Assembly (NCBI GenBank): GCA_937120475.1
Contig: CAKZJV010000007.1
Span: forward strand, 2,186,068-2,250,067
From: an uncultured Cryomorphaceae bacterium
GTDB taxonomy: Bacteria > Bacteroidota > Bacteroidia > Flavobacteriales > Schleiferiaceae
DNA length: 64,000 bases
Reading direction: 5' to 3'
The notes beneath the pieces were generated by a model. It was given only the letters and a program-made list of their open reading frames with translations, searched no databases and was not told the DNA's origin. How positions within the stretch are numbered: position 1 is the first letter of the stretch; each line of letters opens with the position of its first letter. Position numbers and translations under genes: made by a program. Below are positions 1 to 9,071 of this stretch, piece after piece.

Positions 1-1937
1 TCTACATTATCCTGATCGTTAATAGCAAATGCCGGCTCCCCAAAGGTGCTGTTATGGAATACATCTACTTGCTCAACATCATTCAGGTATATCGGGTAAT
101 CTGTATTTGAAATGATCATGTTATTGGCAACCAGTGAGCGGGTGGTTGTTCCGGTACCATCATTTCCATCGATAACATACAATCCCCAGTCCGGAGAAAT
201 AACCGTGTTGGCGGTCACCGTAAAATCATCTACATCTTCCAGGTAAATGGCATCGGCAAAAGAACTAACCAGGTTGTCAATATCATTACCGCTAACCGTA
301 AGGTTCACCTGTCCGTCCACCTCGATGGCATGGTCATCCTGCTGACGGAAGACGTTGTTCATGATTTTGTTGCCGGTATTTGCCGTTGCGCTGGAGGAAC
401 CTCCGGTGAGGTGAATCCCTGTTTCACCACCATTAAACGTACATCCAGAAACCGTGAGGAAATTGGTATTATCACCCGTAGATGTTTCGAAGCTATTGTC
501 GTTTGAAGCTACAATACCAATTATATCGGTGGTAGAAGTAACCGGCATATCAATCACACAATTGGTGATGTTGATGTTGTTACTGGAATTTTGAAGCATT
601 ACGCCCCAGCCGTCAGAAGTGCTGGTATTGGCGATGGTCATATTGGTAAAAGTCACATAACCGGTACCGCTCAGGTAAACAGTGGCCGTGTCGTTTGAGG
701 ACGAATAGGTAATCGTCACGTTGGCAGCGCTCCCCCCGTCAAACGTAACGGTGTTTGAACTGCTTGAGCCAGTAATGTTTCCTAAATATATATTCTCGGT
801 GTAAGTGCCTGCGGAAATACTAAAAGTAACCGCTCCGGAAACACCACAACCATTTAGTTCAAGCAGGGCATCTGCGAAACTGGCAAAGTTAGTACCCCCG
901 GTAGGCAGTGCTGAGTTAATAGTGTAGCTTCCGCTGAGCTGAGAGGTACACAAGGTGGTAAAGCTAACCGGACCGGCCCATGCGCTTACATCTCCAACTC
1001 CACAACTGTCGCGAACGTAAACATCGTAATTAGTATTGGCGGAAAGCCCGGTAATGGTGTAGGGGTTTGAAGAAGTACCTGCGAAGGTACCGCTGCCCGG
1101 AGTAAATCCGGCAGGACCATATTGTACCTGCCAGTTGGCAGCACCACCGGTGGTCCAGCTTACGTCTGCTGAGTTACTGGTAATATTGGCTGTTGCTAAA
1201 TTAGTAGGTGGCAAACAGGCTCCTGCGGCAAAGAAGGTGTATTCATAATAATCTTCATCACCGGTTGCAAATCCATTTCCAGCCAGCGAAATGGTGTTAC
1301 CCTCGGTAAAGGCTGTACCATTATCCACCTGAATACCTACGGTAGTAGTTCCTCCCACTAAACTAGAGGAGTTATATACATCCACGATGTATATCTTATT
1401 GCTGGTTTCTTCAAGCACCACCGATACGTAGTTAAAATCGCCCGTAGGGCCCCACTCATACGAAAACCACCGAATCCATAACTGGCGGTTCGGTGCCGTA
1501 CCAAACTCCTTGGTATATACACGGTCGTTACTTCCCGTGGGGGGTGAACCGGTAAATTCGTCCCAAAAACAGGCTATCGTTTTGTCGGGTACTCCCGGAT
1601 CGGGCAGTGCCACGTTAGCATTGGGAGGGGTGTTTCCGATTACCGTAGTATCGAAAGTTACCAACCCGTTCCCGCTAGCAATAAAGTGGGTGACTGGTGA
1701 TCCGTAAAAATCAAATGGAAATGGAATTGCCTCCGCTGATGACCATTGATTGGCCCCCAGACTTGCAGCAAGAATTTCATTCCATCCCGTAGTTGTTGTG
1801 TTACCTTCGGTGTTCAAAGTACCTGGATAACCTGCGTCAGTATTATAGGTAGCCACATAGCTCTGACCTATTGTACTGAAGGTTAAAAAGGACAAAAGAA
1901 CACTTCCCATCAAACTTAGAAGTAGCTTTTTCTTCAT
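1..1937 (-). CDS. Secreted FN3 / parallel beta-helix repeat protein (3' end outside the window)
   Basis: The gene enters from the left edge, so only the N-terminal ~645 codons are present. ATG at 1937 is the first in-frame start (an upstream ATG is followed at once by a stop) and opens a Sec signal peptide (MKKKLLLSLMGSVLLSF, cleaved near residue 25). A globular region of about 210 residues follows, then one fibronectin type III domain (about residues 237-327, ending PVSFTTLC). After that comes a Ser/Thr/Asn-rich region with a repeating pattern of short hydrophobic strands (NITNCVID, LTVSGCTFNGG, LTVSGNDI, FTVTANTV), typical of right-handed parallel beta-helix (PbH1) adhesins or polysaccharide-binding proteins. 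The FN3 domain closely resembles those of the next gene upstream. A T9SS sorting domain is expected at the missing C-terminus but cannot be seen. Role in adhesion or polymer binding is inference. Confidence 0.85.
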   Translation of the reverse strand, partial: MKKKLLLSLMGSVLLSFLTFSTIGQSYVATYNTDAGYPGTLNTEGNTTTTGWNEILAASLGANQWSSAEAIPFPFDFYGSPVTHFIASGNGLVTFDTTVIGNTPPNANVALPDPGVPDKTIACFWDEFTGSPPTGSNDRVYTKEFGTAPNRQLWIRWFSYEWGPTGDFNYVSVVLEETSNKIYIVDVYNSSSLVGGTTTVGIQVDNGTAFTEGNTISLAGNGFATGDEDYYEYTFFAAGACLPPTNLATANITSNSADVSWTTGGAANWQVQYGPAGFTPGSGTFAGTSSNPYTITGLSANTNYDVYVRDSCGVGDVSAWAGPVSFTTLCTSQLSGSYTINSALPTGGTNFASFADALLELNGCGVSGAVTFSISAGTYTENIYLGNITGSSSSNTVTFDGGSAANVTITYSSSNDTATVYLSGTGYVTFTNMTIANTSTSDGWGVMLQNSSNNINITNCVIDMPVTSTTDIIGIVASNDNSFETSTGDNTNFLTVSGCTFNGGETGIHLTGGSSSATANTGNKIMNNVFRQQDDHAIEVDGQVNLTVSGNDIDNLVSSFADAIYLEDVDDFTVTANTVISPDWGLYVIDGNDGTGTTTRSLVANNMIISNTDYPIYLNDVEQVDVFHNSTFGEPAFAINDQDNV

Positions 1938-2506
1938 AGCCTTATTTCATTTTTAAATTACTGGTTCTAAAAAAGGAGTCTCAATTTATAGGAATTATTA
2001 ACAGACAACAAGTTGGGTTGTTAATATTTTTGACAAAAACCCTAAATACCCACTGAATATCAATTGGTTACCTGTGTTTTTTTGTGGATTAAGCCTCTCC
2101 ATACACTTACTCTCCACCGTTAGATTTTGTGAGTAATTGATAACGGTCAATGAGTTACCGGACGACTCTTACAGCTTGCCGAAAGCTCAGTGAACCCGGG
2201 GGATTTAACAAATTCTTAACACTCGGTTGGCACTTTTAATTCAGGAGAAACGTACGGCAAATCCTAAAATCTTGCTTTTGATCCTAAAAAAGGGGTTTTG
2301 TGGCAATTTCCTTTCAAATTTTGCGAATCCTGCGATAATTTTTCCTAAATCGGACTTGCCGGCTGTAAAAGAGCATTCTTTTACCCTTTGAAAAGCGGGT
2401 TTAAAAAAGCCCCTACTCCTTCATTTTTATAAAGCTACAGAGGAGTAAGGTCCAAAAAAAAAGCCCCCCGGATTCCGGAGGGCTTTTCAATCCATTTGAA
2501 TGGTGC
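1938..2506. other. 569-bp intergenic region between two secreted repeat proteins
   Basis: No open frame with coding character. It holds the terminator of the upstream gene at 2454-2487 and presumably the promoter of the beta-helix gene, but I see no clean TAnnTTTG box on the minus strand. The central part (about 2090-2240) has higher GC than the AT-rich edges and no obvious structure apart from a weak 7-bp inverted repeat (TACTCCT / AGGAGTA) at about 2413-2449. Confidence 0.6.
2454..2487 (-). terminator. Rho-independent terminator of the 1670-aa secreted protein gene
   Basis: On the minus strand a 12-bp stem with one mismatch (AAAGCCCTCCGG pairing across a 3-nt loop) is followed by an unbroken run of T. 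It starts about 20 nt after the stop codon at 2507. Confidence 0.88.
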
Positions 2507-5500
2507 CTATTGCCGCACTAATTGCCGTACGTAGGCTCCATTATCAGAAGTCAGCTTTAAGTTGTACATGCCTCTGGCCAGTTGACCGAGGTCGAGCTCA
2601 ACCCGATCATTGCCGGAGAAGTTTTGTTGTAACAAAAGCTTACCGTTTAACGAATACACTTCAACCTGCAGCTCCTTCGTGCCTGCGCCTTCATTTTCGA
2701 TATATACCATTCCGTTGGTGGGATTGGGATAGATGGCATAGGTATTTGCCAATGCCATTTCCGGAAGACTTACCCCCTGAATAACAATAGAGTCACCAAA
2801 AGTAGCCGTACCACAAGGGCCAGTTACGGTTAGGACCGCCCAGTAGGTGCTGTCTTTTGTGTAATCATGCGTTACATTCATCCCACTTCCTGAGGTACCA
2901 TCACCAAAACTCCAGCTATAGCTGGTGGCACCGGTAGAATTGCTGGCGTCAAAACTTACGGTAAGTTGAGTGGCCGTGGCAGTTCCCAGGCTAAAGGTGA
3001 AGTCTGCCGCGATGGGGCCGCTAGCCGTAGTAAAGGTAAAGGGTCCGGTAAAGGCACTCGTGTCTCCACTGGTACAAACGTCAGCTACGTAAAAGTCATA
3101 GCTGGTACCGGGCTGGAGGCCGTTGAGACCAATGGTCAAGCTGGTTGTACCCACTATAGTCCCACCACCTAAAGTAAAATTGGTCGTTCCATATTCCACC
3201 ACACTGGACTGGGTAGATGTACTGCCGGCCGTCCAGCTAATACTGGCCTGGTCACAGGTAATGCTACCGGCTGCCAGGTTTCCGGGGGAGGCACAGGGCA
3301 ACTGTACATCATCGATAACTACATCATCAATACTTAAGTCACTATTGAAGTCAGTGGTTTCAATACCTCTGAAGCGGATACGGGTATTGGCCGAAATATA
3401 CGGAGTAAGATTCAGCGAATCTTTCAGCCAGGCCACCTGGGAATACACTACGGTATCTACCGCCATGTTCCAGCTGGTTCCGTCATATACATCAATGTAC
3501 ATCATGGAGGTAAGCACATTATCATTACCGATGAAGTACCAAAAACTCAACTGTGGATTGGCGAGAGTGGTGAGATCGAAAAACGGAGTGAGCAAATTAT
3601 TGATGGTATCATTTGCATTGTTTTGCGAATCATCCATACCCGCATAATAGCCGGAGCCGGTGGTATGGTCTCCGGTGGCTCCATGCCCGATACTGCCGCT
3701 CCGGAATATCCAGTCCGCATCATCGTTTGCTTCATTTTCCCAGCACTGGGGAATTACATTTTGCGAAGTTTCAAAATCTTCTACCCAGGGGAAGCTGGCT
3801 AAAGCTGCGCAGGCGGTGGTGAAGGTATATGGCCCGGACCAGGTACTCACATCTCCGGCACCACAACTATCTCGTACATAAAACTCGTAAGTAGTGGCGG
3901 GGTTGAGCCCGCTTAGGGTTGTGGTATCGTTGCTGCTGATGGCCAAAGTACCGGCTCCTTGCATAAATCCGGCCGTACCGTATTCAATATTCCAGAAAGA
4001 AGCTCCACCACCCGTCCAGAATATATCAGCACTGGTAGAAGTTACCACATCAACGCCCCCGGCTGAGGGAGGCAAGCAGCTTGGGGCCGTACAACTGGTG
4101 CTAAACATGCCCAGTGTATCTCCCAAATTAGCTGCAGCGCTATTGTCGTAGTTCAAAGCCTGTACACCATAAGGGTGAATCACTTCCAGGCCAATTTCTT
4201 CGGACCAGTTAGGACTGCCATTGGAACCATTGGTAATTGCAAAATAGGTATCCAGGCTGTCGCAGAGGTTTAACGTGAGTACTAAAGTGTCTCCCGCAGG
4301 GCTTCCGGCATTAGCGTCAAAACCAGGCCCTACAACCGCAACGGGCACATTATCCTGGTAAACCGTAACCTCGGTACCATTCCAGCCATCACCGAAGGCA
4401 TCATGCAGGATAAAAGTGTAAGCACATTGCTTGTTTATAGGGCATACAGCAGTAGTAAACTCCTCTGGCCCTTTCCAAATGGATGTGTTTCCAACGGCAC
4501 AGCTGTCACGAACATAGAACTCATAGGTGGTTCCGGCCATCAAGCCACTGATAAGGAGAGTATCATTGGTAGAGTTGACCATAATACCTGTTCCACGGGC
4601 AAAGCCTACCGGGCCATACTCGATATTCCAGTCTGTAGCACCGCCTCCGCCAGTCCAGTAAAGTTCGGCACTGGTGTCGGTTATGCTGAAAGTGCCCAGG
4701 CTTGATGGCTCAAGACAAGCCGGTATAGCTCTCACTTCAAAGTTGTCCACAAAGATGTCGTTGTCCTCAGGGTCATCGGTTGTGCCTTCCGTACCCCAAA
4801 TGCCGAATTGTACGGTATCACCGCTGTAGGCCGTCAGGTCAATAATTTCATGACTACCGGCTACTCCGGGTGTAACGTGGGTGTTATCGAAAACCCGGAG
4901 GGCAGTCCAGGTTGCGCCATTGTCATTACTCACCAAAATTTGCACTTCATCATCAGAACCGAGGGTGGAAGGTGTTGAGCTTAAGAAGTCGAAAACACCA
5001 AAATCAAACTCTACCTGGAACGGGCCTCCGGCAGCCAAATCATACCGGGGTGAAAGCACCCAGTCTTCTGTACCGGTATCCCAAAGGTTAATTCTAACCG
5101 CTCCGGTTCCACTGGCGGTATTGGCAAAATCCTCAGCACCCCAGTCGCTTGATCCCAGTCCACTCGGACCGGTAGTAGGGGTTCCGCTGGCGGCTTGGTC
5201 CCAACAAATAGTGGGAGGGAATCCGGAATTAAAATCTTCGAGTTGCGGAGGCAAAAGCGGTCCACAAGCCGTGGTAAAGGTAAGAGGCCCCACATAGGCC
5301 GATGTACCGTTGGTACCGCAGTCGGACTGCACATAAACATCATAAGTAGTTTGTGGGCTAAGGCCGCTGAGGCTGGTTGTGTCATTAGAGGCGGTGAAGG
5401 CGGTTCCGGTACCCTGCATAAAGCCGGTAGGGCCGTACTCTACGTTCCAGCTGATAGCCGAACCTACAATATCAGTCCAGTAAATAGTAGCACCGGACGG

Positions 5501-7519
5501 TGTTATATTAGTAACACCTGGATTCAAAGGATCTCCACAGGCCGGGGCCGTACAATTTGTAGTGATCATGCCAATGGTATCCCCCTGGTCTGCGGCAGAG
5601 TTATTATCATATTGCAGCTTGGTAGCCCCAAAGGGGTCAATCACATCGAGACCTATTTCATTGGTATAGTTAGGTGCCCCGTTGGAGCCTTGGCTTACTA
5701 TAAAGTAAATATCAGAACTATCACAAAGACCTACGGTTAGCTGGAGGGTATCACCGGGGGGTGAGCCCGCAGAACTGGTAAAGGATGACCCGATAACCGT
5801 TACTGCAACACCGTTTTGGTAAACCGTAACCTCCGTGCCATTCCAACCATCTCCAAAGGAGTCGTGTAGCTTTAAGGTGTAATTACACTGATCGGCCAGC
5901 GGACAAAGGGCTGTACAGAAATTAAAAGGACCCACCCAGCTTGAGGTACCATTAGCCCCGCAATCGGCCATTACGTAATAATCATAACAGCTTCCTGAAT
6001 TAAGGCCACTAAGTGTGGTAGTATCATTAGAGGTTACTGCCGTAGCACCGGTGCCTTGTGCAAAACCGGTAGGGCCATACTCTACCGTCCAGGAAGTTGC
6101 TGACCCCGGATCAGTCCAGAAAACATCGGCTGTAATATCTGAAATGTTGAATGCCCCTAAGTTAAATGGATCGGCACAGGATGGTGCTTCCTGAACCGTT
6201 ACATCATCAATGCTCAGGTCACTATTAAAGTCGGTAGTTTCAATACCACGAAAACGAATGCGACTGCTAGCCGATTTATAGGGTGTAAGGTCCATAAAGA
6301 ATGGTAACCAGGCGGTTTGGGTATATTCCACCGTATCCACCGCCATGTTCCAGTTAGTGCCATCGTACACATCAATGTACATTTTTGAGGTAAGTATATT
6401 ATCATTACCAATAAAGTACCAGAGGCTCAATTCCGGATTGGTTAATCCACTAAGGTCAAGCAAAGGGGTAAGCAGGTTATTAACGGTGTCGTTCGCGTTG
6501 TTTTGCGAATCATCCATACCTGCATAATAACCAGAGCCGGTGGTATGGTCTCCGGTAGATCCGTGACCGATGCTTCCACTGCGGAATATCCAGTCGGCAT
6601 CATCATTGGTTTCATTAACCCAGCACTGAGGAATGGTGGATTGCGAGCCTTCAAAATCCTGCACCCAGGGAAAAGTGGCGTTAGGGGCACAAGCCGTGTT
6701 GAAGGTGAACGGGCCAGCCCACGAACTTACATTTCCCGCTCCACAGCTATCGCGCACATAAAAATCATAGGTAGTACTGGCGGTTAATCCGGTTATGTTT
6801 ACAGTATCATTATTGGCACTGAGCAGGGTGCCGGTTCCTTGCGCAAAACCTACGGGGCCGTATTCAACGTTCCAATTTGAAGCTCCTCCGGAAGTCCAGT
6901 GGAGGTCGGCCGAAGTATTTAAAATATTGATAGCTCCGAGAGCACTGGGCGCGAGGCAAGAAATTCCTTCTACTTTTATATTATCCAGTATCCAATACCA
7001 TGAATAGTCGCCTGTCCAGTTAAACCTGACCTGCGCTACGGTAGAACCCCCGGCCGCAGCGGTAATATCTATGCTTACTGCAGAAGGGTCGGCCGAAGAG
7101 GTGGTTCCGGAAAGTACGGAAGTCCAACTGGTGCCGTTAAAAACTTCTACGTCAAAAGCACCTCCTGCACCTCCCCGGAAATACTGGTCGTAGGTAAGCA
7201 GAACACTTCCGGTTACGCTGGATGCATCGAAAGTAGGAGACACAAGGTCGGCATCTTCGGCTGTACCGTTACTGCCGTAATTGTCACTGTCAAAGATGGC
7301 TGCAGGGCTGGAAATAGGTGCCTTAAGAGACCTTGTTCCGGGATTATTAAATTCCCAAACCTCTCCATTTCCGGCATTGTCAACGTTTGTCCAACCCGCA
7401 GGTGGGGTGATTCCGGTTGCCGTTGAAAAATCTTCGTTGATTAAGACTTGTGAATAGCCCAAAGTGGATAAACCACACAATAGAGCAAACCAAAGCCTGC
7501 CTAGTAGAAATCTACGCAT
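2507..7519 (-). CDS. Giant multidomain secreted protein (FN3, MAM-like, PKD) with T9SS type A sorting domain
   Basis: 1670 residues, ATG at 7519, signal peptide ending near SQVLINEDF (residue 23). Domains in order, by my reading: N-terminal jelly-roll module (25-187); FN3; MAM-like module (about 286-445, FPWVQDFE onward); FN3; module with LHDSFGDGWNGTEV (about 550-655); FN3; second type of jelly-roll module (746-930); FN3; second FGDGWNGTEV module (about 1040-1135); FN3; second MAM-like module (about 1243-1405); FN3; PKD (about 1506-1575, with SWSFGDGTSG); and a C-terminal T9SS type A sorting domain (about 1595-1670, YAIYPNPTNG...ARGMYNLKL). The protein is predicted to be exported by Sec, then moved across the outer membrane by T9SS and anchored or released. 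Module duplications are also visible in the DNA. There is no catalytic domain I recognise, so an adhesive or matrix role is inference. Confidence 0.9.
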   Translation of the reverse strand: MRRFLLGRLWFALLCGLSTLGYSQVLINEDFSTATGITPPAGWTNVDNAGNGEVWEFNNPGTRSLKAPISSPAAIFDSDNYGSNGTAEDADLVSPTFDASSVTGSVLLTYDQYFRGGAGGAFDVEVFNGTSWTSVLSGTTSSADPSAVSIDITAAAGGSTVAQVRFNWTGDYSWYWILDNIKVEGISCLAPSALGAINILNTSADLHWTSGGASNWNVEYGPVGFAQGTGTLLSANNDTVNITGLTASTTYDFYVRDSCGAGNVSSWAGPFTFNTACAPNATFPWVQDFEGSQSTIPQCWVNETNDDADWIFRSGSIGHGSTGDHTTGSGYYAGMDDSQNNANDTVNNLLTPLLDLSGLTNPELSLWYFIGNDNILTSKMYIDVYDGTNWNMAVDTVEYTQTAWLPFFMDLTPYKSASSRIRFRGIETTDFNSDLSIDDVTVQEAPSCADPFNLGAFNISDITADVFWTDPGSATSWTVEYGPTGFAQGTGATAVTSNDTTTLSGLNSGSCYDYYVMADCGANGTSSWVGPFNFCTALCPLADQCNYTLKLHDSFGDGWNGTEVTVYQNGVAVTVIGSSFTSSAGSPPGDTLQLTVGLCDSSDIYFIVSQGSNGAPNYTNEIGLDVIDPFGATKLQYDNNSAADQGDTIGMITTNCTAPACGDPLNPGVTNITPSGATIYWTDIVGSAISWNVEYGPTGFMQGTGTAFTASNDTTSLSGLSPQTTYDVYVQSDCGTNGTSAYVGPLTFTTACGPLLPPQLEDFNSGFPPTICWDQAASGTPTTGPSGLGSSDWGAEDFANTASGTGAVRINLWDTGTEDWVLSPRYDLAAGGPFQVEFDFGVFDFLSSTPSTLGSDDEVQILVSNDNGATWTALRVFDNTHVTPGVAGSHEIIDLTAYSGDTVQFGIWGTEGTTDDPEDNDIFVDNFEVRAIPACLEPSSLGTFSITDTSAELYWTGGGGATDWNIEYGPVGFARGTGIMVNSTNDTLLISGLMAGTTYEFYVRDSCAVGNTSIWKGPEEFTTAVCPINKQCAYTFILHDAFGDGWNGTEVTVYQDNVPVAVVGPGFDANAGSPAGDTLVLTLNLCDSLDTYFAITNGSNGSPNWSEEIGLEVIHPYGVQALNYDNSAAANLGDTLGMFSTSCTAPSCLPPSAGGVDVVTSTSADIFWTGGGASFWNIEYGTAGFMQGAGTLAISSNDTTTLSGLNPATTYEFYVRDSCGAGDVSTWSGPYTFTTACAALASFPWVEDFETSQNVIPQCWENEANDDADWIFRSGSIGHGATGDHTTGSGYYAGMDDSQNNANDTINNLLTPFFDLTTLANPQLSFWYFIGNDNVLTSMMYIDVYDGTSWNMAVDTVVYSQVAWLKDSLNLTPYISANTRIRFRGIETTDFNSDLSIDDVVIDDVQLPCASPGNLAAGSITCDQASISWTAGSTSTQSSVVEYGTTNFTLGGGTIVGTTSLTIGLNGLQPGTSYDFYVADVCTSGDTSAFTGPFTFTTASGPIAADFTFSLGTATATQLTVSFDASNSTGATSYSWSFGDGTSGSGMNVTHDYTKDSTYWAVLTVTGPCGTATFGDSIVIQGVSLPEMALANTYAIYPNPTNGMVYIENEGAGTKELQVEVYSLNGKLLLQQNFSGNDRVELDLGQLARGMYNLKLTSDNGAYVRQLVRQ
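3305..3795 (-). repeat. Copy 2 of duplicated MAM-like module
   Basis: Encodes the second MAM-like module of the 1670-aa protein. It is near-identical in protein to the copy at about 6190-6677 (both contain DDADWIFRSGSIGHG and YYAGMDDSQNNANDT), and the DNA is clearly alignable with mostly third-position changes. Boundaries are approximate. Confidence 0.8.
4085..4440 (-). repeat. Copy 2 of duplicated FGDGWNGTEV module
   Basis: Encodes about 115 residues beginning with CAYTFILHDAFGDGWNGTEV. It is paralogous to about 5544-5908; the two copies share the spacing of the GDGWNG, AGSP.GDTL, LCDS and EIGL.VI.P motifs but have diverged more than the MAM-like pair. Confidence 0.75.
5544..5908 (-). repeat. 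Copy 1 of duplicated FGDGWNGTEV module
   Basis: Counterpart of about 4085-4440, encoding CNYTLKLHDSFGDGWNGTEV and the rest of the module. Each copy is followed by an FN3 domain starting with CTAP, which suggests duplication of a larger FN3 plus module unit. Confidence 0.75.
6190..6677 (-). repeat. Copy 1 of duplicated MAM-like module
   Basis: Counterpart of about 3305-3795. Encodes FPWVQDFEGSQSTIPQCW and the same DWIFRSGSIGHG core. Confidence 0.8.
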
Positions 7520-7595
7520 AACTTCATTTTTAGGGTTAAGTATGTATTAATAAAATAGGGTGAATGCAAGATAAGAATATATAGGCCACCACCTC

Positions 7596-7626
7596 AAAAG
7601 GCCACTCCTTTTTTGTGGCTTTTTTC
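7596..7626 (-). terminator. Weak terminator-like hairpin downstream of paaY
   Basis: AAAAGGCCAC and GTGGCTTTT pair across a loop of about 9 nt with one bulged base; the minus strand then reads TTTTGAGG. The stem is short and the T-run on the minus strand is only four bases, so it may be an inefficient end for the paa transcript. Confidence 0.4.
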
Positions 7627-7766
7627 TGGAAGAAAAAACCGCCAAGCCTGACCCCCCTTATTAAGGGGTTGATAATTAGACCCCTGTACTTCTTAGAGCC
7701 ACAGGTGTGTTTTCGGTTAAGTAGGTATTGTGAAAGCTTTTAGGAAGGAAAAGAACCGTTATGTCG

Positions 7767-8375
7767 CTATTTATTGTAGGAATCCGACTTCATTTTATTC
7801 CAGGTTTCGAATAAAACTTCCTGAGACGGCCGGTTTTCTTCCGGTTCGCGAAGTGCTTCACACTCTTTTAAGGAGTGGTAACATTCTCCCGGCAACTGCT
7901 GATAAAGTTGGGTTCCTTTGGTTTTCCAGGCGATCATTTCATCGCTCACTTCCTTAATTATTTTGGCGGGATTGCCCACCACAAGACTTCGTGGAGGAAT
8001 CATAGTATCGGCTTTAATAAAACTCAGTGCCCCAACAATGGATTCCTCACCGAGTTCTACATTGTCCATCAGTACCGCATTCATCCCCACCAGACAATTA
8101 CGGCCTATGTTGGCTCCGTGCACAATGGCTCCATGGCCAATATGGGCTGCCTCGGATAAGCGTATGGATACTCCCGGGAACATGTGAATTACACAGTTTT
8201 CCTGAATGTTGCAGCCGTCTTCAATAATGATTTCGCCCCAATCGCCACGTATGGCAGCTCCGGGACCAACATATACGTTTTGGCCGATGTGTACATTACC
8301 AATTACAGCGGCTGTTTGGTGGATGAATGCCGTTTCGTGAATAACCGGTTTAAAGCCTTTGAATTCATAAATCAT
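7767..8375 (-). CDS. paaY: PaaY: phenylacetate-pathway thioesterase (gamma-carbonic anhydrase-like fold)
   Basis: 202 residues, the usual PaaY length (about 196-200). The protein shows the left-handed beta-helix hexapeptide pattern (VIGNVHIGQNVYVGPGAAIRGD) and the metal-site histidines of the gamma-CA family (CVIHMFPG, HIGHGAIVHGA), followed by the PaaY-like helical tail WKTKGTQLYQ. Known PaaY hydrolyses dead-end CoA thioesters that arise from the ring-opened intermediate, protecting the pathway. Here it is the distal gene of the minus-strand paa block, 79 nt after a YdeI-like gene. Paralogous CaiE/gamma-CA proteins are the alternative, but the paa context and the C-terminal tail support PaaY. 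Confidence 0.88.
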   Translation of the reverse strand: MIYEFKGFKPVIHETAFIHQTAAVIGNVHIGQNVYVGPGAAIRGDWGEIIIEDGCNIQENCVIHMFPGVSIRLSEAAHIGHGAIVHGANIGRNCLVGMNAVLMDNVELGEESIVGALSFIKADTMIPPRSLVVGNPAKIIKEVSDEMIAWKTKGTQLYQQLPGECYHSLKECEALREPEENRPSQEVLFETWNKMKSDSYNK

Positions 8376-8454
8376 GTGAAATGCTTTATTTAAGGCCTGT
8401 TCAGTACAGGCAAGTTCAAGCTTGAGCGTTTAAGGTTTCCCCCCGGGCCTTTCG

Positions 8455-9057
8455 CTAACGGTACTTATCGTTAAGGCCAAGACCCTTTTCCAGCATGCCT
8501 AAAGACTTTTGCAACCTGCGCTCTTTAGTAGCATCTTGTTTTGCACTTTCTATATGCTCTACAAACTCCCGCTTTTTATAGTCAGAAAGTGCTTTAAAAG
8601 TTTCCTGTGCTTTTGGGTTGTTTTTTAAGGCATCTTCCAGGCGTTGGGAGTGATCGTATTTTTGATCTCGTTGATTGAAGCCATCCACTTGTGCACCGCT
8701 TTCGTTTTTGGCAATAGCTTCGTGAATCAGGCCTTTAAAGCCTTCCACATCCAGTTCATCCATAGAGCGAAGCACGTATTTTCGCATGGCTTTGGTGTTT
8801 TCAGTACTAGCTTCCAAAAGGTTTTTAGAGTCGTTAAAAAGGGCTCCCTTATGAAACCAAACGGCTGCGGACTCTTTAAAGGCGACCATGCTCATCATAA
8901 GACCTTTGTGCTCAAAGGAGGGCGCACCCCATTTTATAGCTTCCTGTATTTGGGGGGCGGTGTCATGGATGATTTCACGAACCTGCTCCAAAATGGGCCT
9001 GGCAAAATGATCGCCCAGCTTATGCAGGTATTCATCTACGTTTTTGGGTTTGGCCAT
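8455..9057 (-). CDS. DUF1801 / YdeI-OmdA-like protein
   Basis: 200 residues from the ATG at 9057; a longer frame from 9129 would overlap paaJ and lacks family similarity, so MAKPKNVDEY is taken as the start. The N-terminal ~110 residues match the DUF1801 pattern (IKWGAPSFEHKGLMMSMVAFK, WFHKG). The C-terminal part (about 140-200) has the YdeI/OmdA-type motif seen in bacteriocin-protection family proteins (AQETFKALSDYKKREFVEHI followed by KR-rich helices). It is probably cytoplasmic. Its molecular function is not established, and its place between paaJ and paaY suggests co-transcription, not necessarily a role in phenylacetate use. Confidence 0.75.
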   Translation of the reverse strand: MAKPKNVDEYLHKLGDHFARPILEQVREIIHDTAPQIQEAIKWGAPSFEHKGLMMSMVAFKESAAVWFHKGALFNDSKNLLEASTENTKAMRKYVLRSMDELDVEGFKGLIHEAIAKNESGAQVDGFNQRDQKYDHSQRLEDALKNNPKAQETFKALSDYKKREFVEHIESAKQDATKERRLQKSLGMLEKGLGLNDKYR

Positions 9058-9071
9058 AGCATTTGGTGTTT

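Noticed and set aside
4881..5297. Plus-strand open frame of 138 codons inside the 1670-aa gene
   Set aside because: It is antisense to a clear FN3/jelly-roll coding region, has no recognisable motif and is rich in Pro/Ser/Arg, typical of a shadow frame.
3300..6700. Repeats in the 1670-aa gene as a possible CRISPR or mobile element
   Set aside because: They are in-frame protein-domain duplications, unevenly spaced and hundreds of bases long.
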